Under the pieces are notes generated by a model. It saw only the letters and a list, made by a program, of their open reading frames with translations, did not search any database and was not told where the DNA came from. Shown piece after piece: positions 1-8,892 of a stretch of 64,000 nt of DNA. The position numbers and the translations under genes were made by a program. Every line of letters begins with the position of its first letter. Positions within the stretch are counted from its first letter, which is position 1. The stretch is from Streptomyces sp. APSN-46.1 (GTDB lineage: Bacteria > Actinomycetota > Actinomycetes > Streptomycetales > Streptomycetaceae): positions 62,001 to 126,000 of the forward strand of contig NZ_JALGRF010000015.1 of assembly GCF_022815725.1 (NCBI RefSeq). Direction: 5' to 3'.

Positions 1-189
1 GCCGCCCCGGACCTCGCCGCCACCGTCCGCCAGGAGTGCCTGGACCGCGGCCTGATCGTCGAACTCGGCGGCCGCCACTCCAGCGTCGTCCGCCTGCTGC
101 CCCCGCTGACCATGACGGACGAGCAGGCGACCGCCGTCCTCGACCGCCTGGCCGACGCCATCCCCGCAGCCGCCCGCCGACCCCTCTGA
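1..189 (+). CDS. Class III aminotransferase, C-terminal fragment (diaminobutyrate-2-oxoglutarate type)
   Basis: Only the last 62 codons are in the window, open from base 1 to a TGA at 187-189. The residues around LDRGLIVELGG and VVRLLPPLTMT match the C-terminal small domain of PLP-dependent class III aminotransferases, especially those making 2,4-diaminobutyrate. That amino acid feeds diamine-citrate siderophores of the rhizobactin/schizokinen type. The stop lies 21 nt before an IucA/IucC synthetase, so the gene is very probably part of the same operon. The PLP lysine lies outside the window, so the substrate is inferred from the neighbours. Confidence 0.75.
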   Translation, partial: AAPDLAATVRQECLDRGLIVELGGRHSSVVRLLPPLTMTDEQATAVLDRLADAIPAAARRPL

Positions 190-210
190 TCCGCACCCCA
201 AGGACCCGCC

Positions 211-3135
211 ATGCCCGACTCCGTCCAGCCCACCCCACCCCCCTCGGACTCCCCGGGGCCCCGATTCCCGACCTCGCAGGCGGCGGTACCGAGTGCGGCC
301 CCGCAGCCGGACCGAAGCGCCCCGCCCACCCGGCCCCCCCACTCCGCCCCGGCCCCGGACACGCCGACGCCCCCCGCGGTGGCGACCCCGCAATCCGGCC
401 CGGCCCCGTTCCCGGCCCCGGACGCCGCAGGCGGGACGGCGGCCCTGCCGTGCGGCCTGACCCCCGTCCCGGCCTCGGGCACGCCGACGCCCCCCGCGGT
501 GGCGACCCCACAATCCGGCCCGGCCCCGTTCCCGGCCCCGGACGCCGCAGGCGGGACGGCGGCCCTGCCGTGCGGCCTGACCCCCGTCCCGGCCTCGGGC
601 ACGCCGACGCCCCCCGCGGTGGCGACCCCACCGCCCGGCCCCGTTCCCCTCCCGGCCTCGGGCACGCCGGGCACGCCGCCGCCCGCCCCGGACGCAGCGG
701 GCGTACGGCCCGGCTCCACCCACCCCCCGGCGGCGGCCGAATCGTTGCCCCAGCCGCCGTGGGGCGCGGCCCGGGCTGCGGGGGCGTTGCCCGCTTCCGA
801 GGCGCCGTCCCCGCGGGCGGCCGCTCCGGGTGCGGGGGGTGCCGATTCGGGCTCCGCTTCCCGGGCCCACCTTCCGGCGGCGGCCGAATCGCTGCCTCAG
901 CCGCCGTGGGGCGTGGCCCGGGCTGCGGGGGCGTTGCCCGCTTCCGAGGCGCCGTCCCCGCGGGCGGCCGCTCCGGGTGCGGAGGGTGCCGATTCGGGCT
1001 CCGCTTCCCCGGCCCGCCCCCCGGCGGCGGCCGAATCGTTGCCCCAGCCGCCGTGGCGGGCGGCCCGGGCTGCGGGGGCGTTGCCCGCTTTCGAGGAGCC
1101 GTCCCCGCAGGCGGGTACCGATTCGGGCTTCGCCGGACCGGCGGCGACCGGCTCGCAGTCCCAGCCGTCGGTGTCCGCGCCTCGCGCCCCGGGCGGCTCC
1201 GCGGCCCCCGCCGGGCAGGCGCACGCTCCACTGCCCGTGACTCCGGAGGACCGGCCCGCTCCCACGGCAGGCGACCCGGCGCCCCGGCCGGGGCTCGATC
1301 CAGCCCCGGCCCCGCTCAGCGTGCCGCGGCAGAAGGACGGCACGGCCAGACCCCGCGTGGGCGGGGCAGGGCACGTCGGGCCCGAACCGGCGGCGCTGCC
1401 CGACCTCCTGGACCACCCCGACCCGGCGGTCGCCGCCGAGGCCGCCACGGTGGAGAACCTGCTGCGGTGCTGGGTCCGCGAAAGCCGTCTCGGCCGGCCC
1501 GACGGGCCCGTCGGCACGCTCCTGCGCATCCCCCTTCCGGCGTCAGGCGTCGCACTGCTCACCGCCGTCCGGTACTGGTCTCCGGCCGGCTGGCACCGCT
1601 TCTCCCCGCCCCGACTCGAAGGCGCGCCCTCCGGCGCCCCCGCCCTGGACGCCGTCACCCTCGCCTCCTTGATCGCCCGTGAGGGCAACCCCGCCGGCCG
1701 CGGCGGCGCCGACCTCGTCGGCCGGGTCGCCGACTCGGTCCAGCGCACGGCCGAGTTCATCGCCGACCGGCGCCAACGCCCCACCCCGCCCGCCCCCGTA
1801 GCCGGGGACCTCTTCCTCACCTCCGAACAGTCGCTCCTCCTCGGCCATCCGCTGCACCCCACCCCGAAGAGCCGCGAAGGCCTCTCCGAAGCCGAGGTGC
1901 GCCGCTACTCACCCGAACTCCACGGCTCCTTCCCCCTCCACTGGCTCGCGGTCGCACCCACCGCCCTCGCCACTGACTCCGCGTGGACCGAACGCGGCCG
2001 CCCGGTCTCCGCCGCGCAGCTCCTCGGCCGGCTCGCCCCCGGCCTGCTGCTGCCCGACGGCACCACCCCCCTTCCCCTGCATCCCTGGCAGGCCCGCGAT
2101 CTGCTCCAGCGCCCCGCCGTCGCCGCCCTCCAAGACGCGGGACTCCTGACCGACCTGGGCCCCCACGGAGAGCCCTGGCACCCCACCTCCTCGATCCGCA
2201 CCGTCCACCGCCCCGGCGCCCCCGCGATGCTCAAGCTCTCCCTGGGCCTGCGCATCACCAACTCCCGCCGCGAGAACCTCCGCAAGGAACTCCACCGCGG
2301 CGTCGAGGTGCACCGGCTGCTCCGCACCGGCCTCGCCGAGCAGTGGCAGGCGGCCCACCCCGGCTTCGACATCGTCCGTGACCCCGCCTGGGTCGCCGTC
2401 GACGCCCCGGACGGCACCCCCGTCCAAGGACTGGACGTCCTGCTGCGCCACAACCCCTTCCGCTCCGACGACGACGCCCTCTGCCTCGCCGCACTCACCG
2501 CACCCCGCCCATGGCCCGGGCGGACCACGATGCGCTCCCGGCTCGCCGAGACCATCTCCCGTCTGGCCGCCGCCACCGGACGCACCACCTCGGCCGTCGC
2601 GGCGGAGTGGTTCCTGCGCTACCTCGACCATGTCGTCCTGCCGGTGCTCGCCTTCGACGCGCTCGCCGGCATCGCCCTCGAATCGCACCAGCAGAACACC
2701 CTGGTCGTCCTCGATCCCGCAGGCTGGCCCGTCGGCGGCCGCTACCGCGACAACCAGGGCTACTACTTCCGCGCCTCCCGCCGCGCGGAACTGGAGCGCC
2801 GGCTCCCCGGCATCGGCAGCGCCAGCGACACCTTCGTCCCCGACGCCGTCACCGACGAACGCTTCGCGTACTACCTCGGCATCAACAACGTGCTCGGCCT
2901 CATCGGGGCCTTCGGATCCCAACGGCTCGCCGACGAGCGCGTGCTCCTCGCCGCCTTCCGACGCTTCCTCGGCAAGGCCGCGGACCTCGGTCCGCTCCCC
3001 GCGCAGCTGCTCGACTCGCCCACCCTGCGATGCAAGGCGAATCTGCTCACCCGCCTGGGCGGCCTCGACGAGCTCGTGGGCCCCGTCGACACCCAGTCCG
3101 TCTACGTCACCATCTCCAACCCCCTTCACGATTGA
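211..3135 (+). CDS. IucA/IucC-family NRPS-independent siderophore synthetase with long Pro/Ala-rich N-terminal extension
   Basis: An ATP-dependent enzyme that condenses a citrate or dicarboxylate carboxyl group with an amine or alcohol to build a siderophore in the cytoplasm. The family domain starts near residue 393 (LPDLLDHPDPAV). It shows HPLHPTPKSREG near 545, LHPWQ near 623, TSSIRTVHRP, SHQQN and RDNQGYYF near 847. Family members are about 580-620 aa, but this product is 974 aa. The first roughly 390 residues are low-complexity Pro/Ala/Gly and are built from tandem DNA repeats. The ATG at 211 is preceded by AAGGA at 200-204. A later start near the domain cannot be excluded, but the frame stays open and the 120-bp and 147-bp repeat units are both multiples of three. 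It lies between an aminotransferase and a GNAT gene. Confidence 0.85.
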   Translation: MPDSVQPTPPPSDSPGPRFPTSQAAVPSAAPQPDRSAPPTRPPHSAPAPDTPTPPAVATPQSGPAPFPAPDAAGGTAALPCGLTPVPASGTPTPPAVATPQSGPAPFPAPDAAGGTAALPCGLTPVPASGTPTPPAVATPPPGPVPLPASGTPGTPPPAPDAAGVRPGSTHPPAAAESLPQPPWGAARAAGALPASEAPSPRAAAPGAGGADSGSASRAHLPAAAESLPQPPWGVARAAGALPASEAPSPRAAAPGAEGADSGSASPARPPAAAESLPQPPWRAARAAGALPAFEEPSPQAGTDSGFAGPAATGSQSQPSVSAPRAPGGSAAPAGQAHAPLPVTPEDRPAPTAGDPAPRPGLDPAPAPLSVPRQKDGTARPRVGGAGHVGPEPAALPDLLDHPDPAVAAEAATVENLLRCWVRESRLGRPDGPVGTLLRIPLPASGVALLTAVRYWSPAGWHRFSPPRLEGAPSGAPALDAVTLASLIAREGNPAGRGGADLVGRVADSVQRTAEFIADRRQRPTPPAPVAGDLFLTSEQSLLLGHPLHPTPKSREGLSEAEVRRYSPELHGSFPLHWLAVAPTALATDSAWTERGRPVSAAQLLGRLAPGLLLPDGTTPLPLHPWQARDLLQRPAVAALQDAGLLTDLGPHGEPWHPTSSIRTVHRPGAPAMLKLSLGLRITNSRRENLRKELHRGVEVHRLLRTGLAEQWQAAHPGFDIVRDPAWVAVDAPDGTPVQGLDVLLRHNPFRSDDDALCLAALTAPRPWPGRTTMRSRLAETISRLAAATGRTTSAVAAEWFLRYLDHVVLPVLAFDALAGIALESHQQNTLVVLDPAGWPVGGRYRDNQGYYFRASRRAELERRLPGIGSASDTFVPDAVTDERFAYYLGINNVLGLIGAFGSQRLADERVLLAAFRRFLGKAADLGPLPAQLLDSPTLRCKANLLTRLGGLDELVGPVDTQSVYVTISNPLHD
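361..630 (+). repeat. 120-bp tandem repeat inside the siderophore synthetase gene
   Basis: Bases 361-480 and 481-600 are nearly identical 120-bp units (one visible difference, near position 390). A third partial unit runs from 601 to about 630. Each unit encodes 40 Pro/Ala/Thr-rich residues, so the frame is kept. The near-identity suggests recent duplication by slippage or recombination. Confidence 0.9.
727..1136 (+). repeat. 147-bp tandem repeat inside the siderophore synthetase gene
   Basis: Units begin at 727, 874 and 1021, all with ccggcggcggccgaatcg. The period is exactly 147 bp (49 codons). Copies 1 and 2 are almost identical. Copy 3 is diverged and shortened near 1110-1130. Each unit carries AESLPQPPW followed by RAAGALPA. 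Confidence 0.9.
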
Positions 3136-3181
3136 CGCCTGCACGATTGACGCGTCACCACCGATGCGGAGAAGAGCACCG

Positions 3182-3820
3182 ATGCCCTCCACCGACGACA
3201 CCGTCGAACTGCACGTCACCGCCGGACTGCTGCCCCTGCTCGCCGAGGCCGACCTCCTGGACTCCCCGGCGGCATGGGGCGCCGCCGCCACCCCGGCAGG
3301 CGCCTTTCGCCTCGAACCCGTACGGCTCGACCGCGACCTGGAACTCCTCACCCGGTGGATGAACGACCCCGAGGTCGCGGCCTACTGGGAACTCGACGGT
3401 CCCGCCGCCGTCACCGCCGACCACCTACGGCCACAGATGGACGGCGACGGCCGCAGTATCCCCTGCCTCGGCCTCCTCGACGGCACGCCGATGAGCTACT
3501 GGGAGATCTACCGGGCCGACCTCGACCCGCTCTCCCAGTACTACCCGGCGCGCCCCCACGACACGGGTATCCACCTGCTCATCGGAGACGGCGTGAACCG
3601 CGGCCGCGGCCTGGGCACCACACTGCTGCGCGCGGTCACCCACCTGATCTTCGACAACCGACCCCGCTGCACACGCGTCATCGCCGAACCGGACATCCGC
3701 AACACCCCCTCCGTATCAGCCTTCCTGAACTCCGGCTTCCGCTCGCCCGCTGAAATCGACGTTCCCGAGAAGCGGGCCGCCCTGATGATCCGGGAACGGG
3801 CGCTGCGCAATCTCCTCTGA
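3182..3820 (+). CDS. GNAT-family N-acyltransferase of the siderophore operon (IucB/RhbD-like)
   Basis: A 212-aa GNAT-fold protein likely to acylate an amine intermediate of the siderophore, as IucB or RhbD do with acetyl-CoA. The core LTRWMNDPEVAAYWELDG is typical of siderophore acyltransferases. The acyl-CoA loop NRGRGLGTTLLRA lies near residues 138-150. ATG 3182 has GGAG at 3168-3171, 10 nt upstream. An in-frame ATG at 3164 has no better ribosome site. It starts 46 nt after the first synthetase and precedes the second one by 151 nt. No ornithine/diamine N-hydroxylase gene is adjacent, so either it lies upstream of the window or the product is not a hydroxamate. Confidence 0.8.
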   Translation: MPSTDDTVELHVTAGLLPLLAEADLLDSPAAWGAAATPAGAFRLEPVRLDRDLELLTRWMNDPEVAAYWELDGPAAVTADHLRPQMDGDGRSIPCLGLLDGTPMSYWEIYRADLDPLSQYYPARPHDTGIHLLIGDGVNRGRGLGTTLLRAVTHLIFDNRPRCTRVIAEPDIRNTPSVSAFLNSGFRSPAEIDVPEKRAALMIRERALRNLL

Positions 3821-3971
3821 GTGCCGCCCCGCAGTCCCGCACCTCCAGCCGGATCTCCCCCCTCCACGCCTCCACCCCTCCTTTGCCGCCTGCCGCGCGC
3901 TTCCCGCTTCACGCCTCTCCCTTCGAAAACTCTGCGTCGCGCAGCAAAGTTCCCGATCTCCGAGGAGTCCC

Positions 3972-5834
3972 GTGCCGAATTTCCCCGCAGCCCCCGACTC
4001 CACAGAGCCCCACGTGCCGCCGTCGCCCCAATACCCGTGCATCCCGCCCGAACTCAACCCCGTGACCTGGGACTTCGCGGGCCGCGCGCTCCTGGCCAAG
4101 ATGCTCGGCGAATTCGCCTACGAGGAGATCGTCAGCCCCGTCCCGGCCCCGGCCGCCGCCGGCGACGCCTGGACCCTGACCCTCGACGACGGCAGCAGCC
4201 TCGGCTTCCGGGCCCGCCGCCGCTCGTACGGGAGCTGGCAGGTGACCCCCGACACCATCACGCTCACCCCGGCGCCCCCCTCCACCGCCACCGCCACCGC
4301 GATCGCCTTCGGGGACCCGTACGACTTCCTCATCCGCGCCCGCACCCTCCTCGGCCTCGACGGCGCGACCCTCGGCCACCTCGTCCGCGAGCTCAGCGCC
4401 ACCCTCACCGCCGACGCCCGCATCGCCCACACCGCGCTCACCGCCGACGTCCTCGCCGACCTCGACTACGCCGACCTCGAAGGCCACCAGACCGGACACC
4501 CCTGGCTCGTGCTCAACAAGGGGCGCATCGGACTCTCCGCCGCCGACACCGCTGCCTGGGCGCCCGAGGCCCGCACCCGCCAGCGGCTGCCCTGGCTCGC
4601 CGCCCACACCTCACTCGCCGAGTACCGGGGCACGGCCGGCCTGGAAGATCCCGGACGCCTCTACTCCGCCGAGCTCGACCCCGTCACCCGCGCCGCCTTC
4701 GACCATGCCCTGCGCGACCGGGGCCTCGACCCCCGCGGCTACCTCTACCTTCCCGTCCACCCCTGGCAGTGGGACGAGGTGGTACTGCCCCTCTTCGCGC
4801 CGGCCCTCGCCTCCGGGGCGCTGGTCCCGCTGCCCGCCGATCCGGACGTACGCCTCCCTCAACAATCCATCCGTACCTTCCTCAACCTGACCCGCCCCGA
4901 CCGGCACAGCGTGAAGCTGCCGCTCTCCGTCTTCAACACCATGGTCTGGCGCGGCCTGCCCTCGGACCTCGCCCTCGCCGCTCCCGCCGTCACCGCCTGG
5001 ATCCACTCCCTCCGCGACGCCGACCCCTTCCTGCGCGACGAATGCGGGGTCATCCTGCTCGGCGAGGTCGCCTCCGTCACCGTCCGCCACCCCGTCTACG
5101 AGCAGCTCCCCGAGGTCCCCTACCAGTACAAGGAGCTCCTCGGAGCGATCTGGCGCGAGCCCCTGACCGGCCACCTCGCCCCCGGCGAGCGTGCCCGCAC
5201 CCTCGCCTCCCTCCTCCACACCGATCCGCGCGGCCGCTCCTTCACCGCCGAACTCGTCGTCCGCTCCGGGCTCACCCCCACCGCCTGGCTCCAGCGGCTC
5301 TTCGCCGCCCTGCTGCCCCCGCTGCTCCGCTTCCTCTACCGCTACGGCACGGTCTTCTCCCCACACGGTGAGAACGCGATCGTGATCTTCGACGAGCGCG
5401 ACGTCCCCATCAGGCTCGCGGTCAAGGACTTCGTCGACGACGTCAACATCAGCCGCGAGCCGCTGCCCGAGCACGCCTCCATGCCTGACGAGGTCCGAGC
5501 GGTCCTGCTCACAGAGCCGCCCGCCTTCCTCACCCAGTTCATCCACTCCGGACTCTTCATCGGCGTCTTCCGCTACCTCTCCGCCCTCTGCGAGGACCGG
5601 CTCGGCGTTCCGGAGACCGAGTTCTGGTCCCTCGTACGCGCCGAGATCCTCCGCCATCAGGCACGCTTCCCGGAGCTCAAGGAGCGCTACGAGATGTTCG
5701 ACCTGCTCACCGAGCGGATCGACCGGCTCTGCCTCAACCGGAACCGGCTCCACAAGGACGGCTACCGCGACCGACCCGACCGCCCGCACGTCGTCACCCA
5801 CGGCACCGTGCCCAACCCCCTGCATCAGCGGTGA
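3972..5834 (+). CDS. Second IucA/IucC-family siderophore synthetase
   Basis: A 620-aa NRPS-independent siderophore synthetase of normal family length. The GTG start at 3972 is preceded by GAGGAG at about 3962-3967. Visible motifs are HPWLVLNKGRIG near residue 175, LHPWQWDEVV near 263, QQSIRTFLN, SPHGENAIVIF and AVKDFVDDV near 483. The KDF signature differs from the RDNQG form of the first synthetase, so the two probably act on different carboxyl or amine partners in successive condensations, as IucA and IucC do in aerobactin. It is the last gene of the operon. The product cannot be named from this sequence. Confidence 0.88.
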   Translation: MPNFPAAPDSTEPHVPPSPQYPCIPPELNPVTWDFAGRALLAKMLGEFAYEEIVSPVPAPAAAGDAWTLTLDDGSSLGFRARRRSYGSWQVTPDTITLTPAPPSTATATAIAFGDPYDFLIRARTLLGLDGATLGHLVRELSATLTADARIAHTALTADVLADLDYADLEGHQTGHPWLVLNKGRIGLSAADTAAWAPEARTRQRLPWLAAHTSLAEYRGTAGLEDPGRLYSAELDPVTRAAFDHALRDRGLDPRGYLYLPVHPWQWDEVVLPLFAPALASGALVPLPADPDVRLPQQSIRTFLNLTRPDRHSVKLPLSVFNTMVWRGLPSDLALAAPAVTAWIHSLRDADPFLRDECGVILLGEVASVTVRHPVYEQLPEVPYQYKELLGAIWREPLTGHLAPGERARTLASLLHTDPRGRSFTAELVVRSGLTPTAWLQRLFAALLPPLLRFLYRYGTVFSPHGENAIVIFDERDVPIRLAVKDFVDDVNISREPLPEHASMPDEVRAVLLTEPPAFLTQFIHSGLFIGVFRYLSALCEDRLGVPETEFWSLVRAEILRHQARFPELKERYEMFDLLTERIDRLCLNRNRLHKDGYRDRPDRPHVVTHGTVPNPLHQR

Positions 5835-5870
5835 TCGCTCTCGGATGCGGCCGCTGTCGGTGCGGCCCCG

Positions 5871-5876
5871 TAGGGT
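5871..5876 (+). promoter_or_regulatory. Candidate -10 element for the DinG-type helicase
   Basis: TAGGGT ends 10 nt before the ATG at 5887 and no Shine-Dalgarno sequence intervenes, so the mRNA would have almost no leader. No convincing -35 was seen. Confidence 0.5.
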
Positions 5877-5886
5877 TGGCAGTGCT

Positions 5887-7857
5887 ATGACGAAGCCCTC
5901 CCTCCCCGACCTGCTGCACGCCGCCGTCTCCGCCGTCGGCGGCACGGAGCGGCCCGGCCAGGTGGCCATGGCCGAAGCCGTTGCCGAAGCGATCGACGAC
6001 AACTCCCACCGGCTGATCCAGGCCGGCACCGGCACCGGCAAGTCCCTCGGCTACCTGGTGCCGGCACTCGCGCACGGCGAGCGCGTGGTCGTTGCCACCG
6101 CGACCCTGGCCCTGCAACGGCAGCTCGTCGAGCGCGACCTGCCCCGCACGGTCGAGGCGCTGCACCCGCAGCTGCGCCGCCGCCCGCAGTTCGCCATGCT
6201 CAAGGGCCGCTCCAATTACCTGTGCCTCCACCGCCTGCACGAGGGAGCTCCGCAGGACGAGGAGGAAGGCCTCTTCGACCAGTTCGAGGCGGCGGCCCCC
6301 ACGAGCAAGCTCGGCCAGGACCTGCTGCGCCTGCGCGACTGGGCCGACGAGACGGAGACCGGCGACCGCGACGACCTGACCCCCGGCGTCTCCGACAAGG
6401 CCTGGGGACAGATCTCGGTCTCCTCCCGCGAGTGTTTGGGCGCGACGAAGTGCGCGTACGGGGCGGAGTGCTTCGCGGAGGCCGCCCGCGAGCGCGCCAA
6501 GCTGGCGGACGTCGTCGTCACCAACCACGCGCTGCTCGCCATCGACGCCATCGAGGGCGCCCCCGTGCTCCCGCAGCACGAGGTCCTGATCGTGGACGAG
6601 GCGCACGAGCTGGTCTCCCGGGTGACTGGTGTCGCCACCGGCGAGCTCACCCCGGGCCAGGTCAACCGCGCTGTCAAGCGCGCGGCGAAGCTCGTCGACG
6701 AGAAGACGGCGGACTCCCTGCAGACCGCCTCCGAGTCCTTCGAACGGGTCATGGAGCTGGCCCTCCCGGGCCGGCTGGAGGCGATCCCCGAGGACCTCGG
6801 CTACGCGCTCATGTCGCTGCGCGATGCCGCGCGCAATGTGATCTCGGCGATCGGCGCCACCCGTGACAAGTCAGTCCACGACGAGGACGCGGTCCGCAAG
6901 CAGGCCCTCGCCGCTGTGGAGAGCATCCACAGCGTGGCCGAGCGGATCACCAACGGCTCCGAGTACGACGTCGTCTGGTACGAGCGCCACGACCGCTTCG
7001 GTGCCACCCTCCGGGTCGCACCGCTGTCGGTGTCCGGGCTGCTCCGGGAGAAGCTGTTCGAGGACCGCTCGGTGGTCCTCACCTCCGCGACCCTGAAGCT
7101 GGGCGGCGACTTCAACGGGGTCGCGGCCTCGCTCGGCCTGTCTCCGGAGGGGGTGGAGGGCGAGGACGTACCGCTCTGGAGGGGCCTGGATGTCGGCTCC
7201 CCGTTCGACTACCCCAAGCAGGGCATCCTGTACGTCGCCAAGCACCTGGCCACGCCGGGCCGTGAGGGCACCCGCGGCGACATGATGGACGAGCTCGCCG
7301 AGCTGATCGAGGCGGCCGGCGGCCGCACCCTCGGACTCTTCTCCTCCATGCGCGGTGCCAAGGCGGCGGCCGAGGAACTGCGCGGCCGGCTCGACAACCC
7401 GATCCTGCTCCAGGGCGAGGAAACGCTGGGCGAGCTGATCAAGGCGTTCGCCGCGGACCCCAAGACCTGTCTGTTCGGAACGCTCTCGCTCTGGCAGGGC
7501 GTGGACGTGCCCGGGCCGAGCTGCCAGCTCGTGATCATGGACCGGATCCCGTTCCCGCGCCCCGACGACCCGCTGATGAGCGCCCGGCAGAAGTCGGTCG
7601 AGGAGCACGGCGGCAACGGCTTCATGGCCGTCGCGGCCACCCACGCGGCGTTGCTGCTGGCGCAGGGCGCGGGCAGACTCGTACGGGCCAGTGGCGACCG
7701 GGGTGTCGTCGCGGTGCTGGACCCCCGGCTGGCCACGGCCCGGTACGGGAGCTTCCTGCGCGCCACCCTGCCGGACTTCTGGTACACCACGGACCGCAAC
7801 CAGGTGCGCCGCTCGCTGTCCGCCATCGACGCCGCCGCCCAGGCCGACGGGAAGTAG
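5887..7857 (+). CDS. ATP-dependent DNA helicase, DinG/XPD type with Fe-S cluster
   Basis: A 656-aa superfamily 2 helicase acting in DNA repair, probably unwinding 5'-3' as DinG and XPD do. Walker A GTGTGKS lies near residue 48 and the DEAH box in IVDEAHEL near 237. Motif VI QGAGRLVRAS is near 591. Four cysteines at about 112, 181, 187 and 194 (LCLH, ECLGATKCAYGAEC) sit where the XPD/DinG Fe-S cluster binds. ATG 5887 is chosen because MTKPSLPDLL begins the conserved part and the upstream frame lacks family character. It lies beside lexA, but I see no clear SOS box before it. Confidence 0.9.
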   Translation: MTKPSLPDLLHAAVSAVGGTERPGQVAMAEAVAEAIDDNSHRLIQAGTGTGKSLGYLVPALAHGERVVVATATLALQRQLVERDLPRTVEALHPQLRRRPQFAMLKGRSNYLCLHRLHEGAPQDEEEGLFDQFEAAAPTSKLGQDLLRLRDWADETETGDRDDLTPGVSDKAWGQISVSSRECLGATKCAYGAECFAEAARERAKLADVVVTNHALLAIDAIEGAPVLPQHEVLIVDEAHELVSRVTGVATGELTPGQVNRAVKRAAKLVDEKTADSLQTASESFERVMELALPGRLEAIPEDLGYALMSLRDAARNVISAIGATRDKSVHDEDAVRKQALAAVESIHSVAERITNGSEYDVVWYERHDRFGATLRVAPLSVSGLLREKLFEDRSVVLTSATLKLGGDFNGVAASLGLSPEGVEGEDVPLWRGLDVGSPFDYPKQGILYVAKHLATPGREGTRGDMMDELAELIEAAGGRTLGLFSSMRGAKAAAEELRGRLDNPILLQGEETLGELIKAFAADPKTCLFGTLSLWQGVDVPGPSCQLVIMDRIPFPRPDDPLMSARQKSVEEHGGNGFMAVAATHAALLLAQGAGRLVRASGDRGVVAVLDPRLATARYGSFLRATLPDFWYTTDRNQVRRSLSAIDAAAQADGK

Positions 7858-7870
7858 GGAGCCGCCGGCC

Positions 7871-7899
7871 CGCGTACCCGCCGGCCCGCCGGGTACGCG
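7871..7899 (+). terminator. Hairpin after the helicase gene
   Basis: GCGTACCC at 7872-7879 is complementary to GGGTACGC at 7891-7898, around a GC-rich 11-nt loop. It lies 14 nt after the helicase stop. Confidence 0.6.
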
Positions 7900-7982
7900 A
7901 ACGCCCACTGGTACGCGCACGTACACAGCGGGCGGGGGCACAGCGGGCGAGTCACTGCGCGGACAGGGCGGGGACACAAAGC

Positions 7983-8015
7983 AGCTCCGGGACCGGCGCA
8001 GTAGGTCCCGGAGCT
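7983..8015 (-). terminator. Strong hairpin at the 3' end of lexA
   Basis: AGCTCCGGGACC at 7983-7994 and GGTCCCGGAGCT at 8004-8015 are perfect 12-bp arms with a 9-nt loop. It lies just beyond the lexA stop and can act for both converging genes. Confidence 0.75.
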
Positions 8016-8030
8016 GGATGGGGGCGCGGG

Positions 8031-8822
8031 TCAGACCCGGCGCAGGACCGCGACGACCTTGCCGAGGATGGTCGCCTCGTCGCCCGGGATCGGCTGGTAG
8101 GCGGCGTTGTGCGGGAGGAGCCATACGTGGCCGTCCTCGCGCTTGAAGCGCTTGACCGTGGCCTCGCCGTCCAGCATCGCCGCGACGATGTCGCCGTTCT
8201 CCGCGACGGGCTGGCGACGGACCGTGACCCAGTCGCCGTCACAGATGGCGGCCTCGATCATCGAGTCACCGACGACCTTCAGGACGAAGAGCTCACCGTC
8301 ACCGACCAGCTGGCGGGGGAGGGGGAACACGTCCTCCACCGACTCCTCGGCGAGGATCGGGCCGCCGGCCGCGATCCGGCCGACCAGGGGAACGTACGAG
8401 GCGGCGGGCTTGCCCGTCGTGTCCGTGGGCTGCGAGCTCGGCTGGTCGGAGCCGCGGACCTCGTAGGCGCGGGGGCGGTGCGGATCGCGGCGCAGGAAGC
8501 CCTTGCGCTCCAGGGCCATCAGCTGATGCGCGACCGACGACGTGCTCGACAGGCCGACCGCCTGACCGATCTCCCGCATCGACGGCGGGTAGCCCCGCCG
8601 CTGCACCGAGTCGCGAATGACCTCGATGACCCTCCGCTGCCGGTCCGTGAGCCCGGAGCTGTCGGCGCGGATGCCTGGAGGTCGGCCTGGCAGCGAGCGT
8701 GCGGGGCGTACGGGCTCCGCCTCCGGGTTCAGGCTTGTGTCATTCATGGCATGCACCGGCTCGAGTCGGCTCTGGGAGCGGTTCTGGGCAGTGATGGCGG
8801 CACTGTCTGCGGTGGTGGTCAC
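8031..8822 (-). CDS. lexA: LexA SOS-response repressor
   Basis: A 263-aa transcriptional repressor and S24 self-protease that blocks DNA-damage genes until RecA filaments trigger its cleavage. The winged helix (LTDRQRRVIEVIRDSV, PSMREIGQAVGLSS) lies near residues 58-100. The Ala-Gly cleavage site is in GRIAAGGPIL near 150. Catalytic Ser in VGDSM is near 186 and Lys in EATVKRF near 223. The frame is open to 8936, but GTG 8822 (VTTTADSA) is preferred. It has AGAGGGG upstream and, as I recall, it matches the S. coelicolor LexA N-terminus. A SOS box over its own -35 indicates autoregulation. Confidence 0.95.
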   Translation of the reverse strand: MTTTADSAAITAQNRSQSRLEPVHAMNDTSLNPEAEPVRPARSLPGRPPGIRADSSGLTDRQRRVIEVIRDSVQRRGYPPSMREIGQAVGLSSTSSVAHQLMALERKGFLRRDPHRPRAYEVRGSDQPSSQPTDTTGKPAASYVPLVGRIAAGGPILAEESVEDVFPLPRQLVGDGELFVLKVVGDSMIEAAICDGDWVTVRRQPVAENGDIVAAMLDGEATVKRFKREDGHVWLLPHNAAYQPIPGDEATILGKVVAVLRRV

Positions 8823-8862
8823 GTCGGTCGGCCCCTCTCGAAATGTTCTCCCTAGCTGGACA

Positions 8863-8892
8863 ACGGTAGTTGCTTTCGAAAGGTTGCGCCAA
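8863..8892 (-). promoter_or_regulatory. lexA promoter
   Basis: On the minus strand TTGGCG (8892-8887) and TACCGT (8868-8863) are spaced by 18 nt. Transcription would start near 8856, about 34 nt before the GTG at 8822. Confidence 0.55.

Noticed and set aside
36..1682. Long open frame overlapping the first siderophore synthetase in another frame
   Set aside because: It is a GC-rich shadow produced by the same Pro/Ala/Gly repeats and has no family motif. The frame that continues into the IucA/IucC domain is the real one.
5887..7857. SOS control of the DinG-type helicase
   Set aside because: No GAAC-N4-GTTC-like site was found close to its start. Proximity to lexA alone is not evidence.
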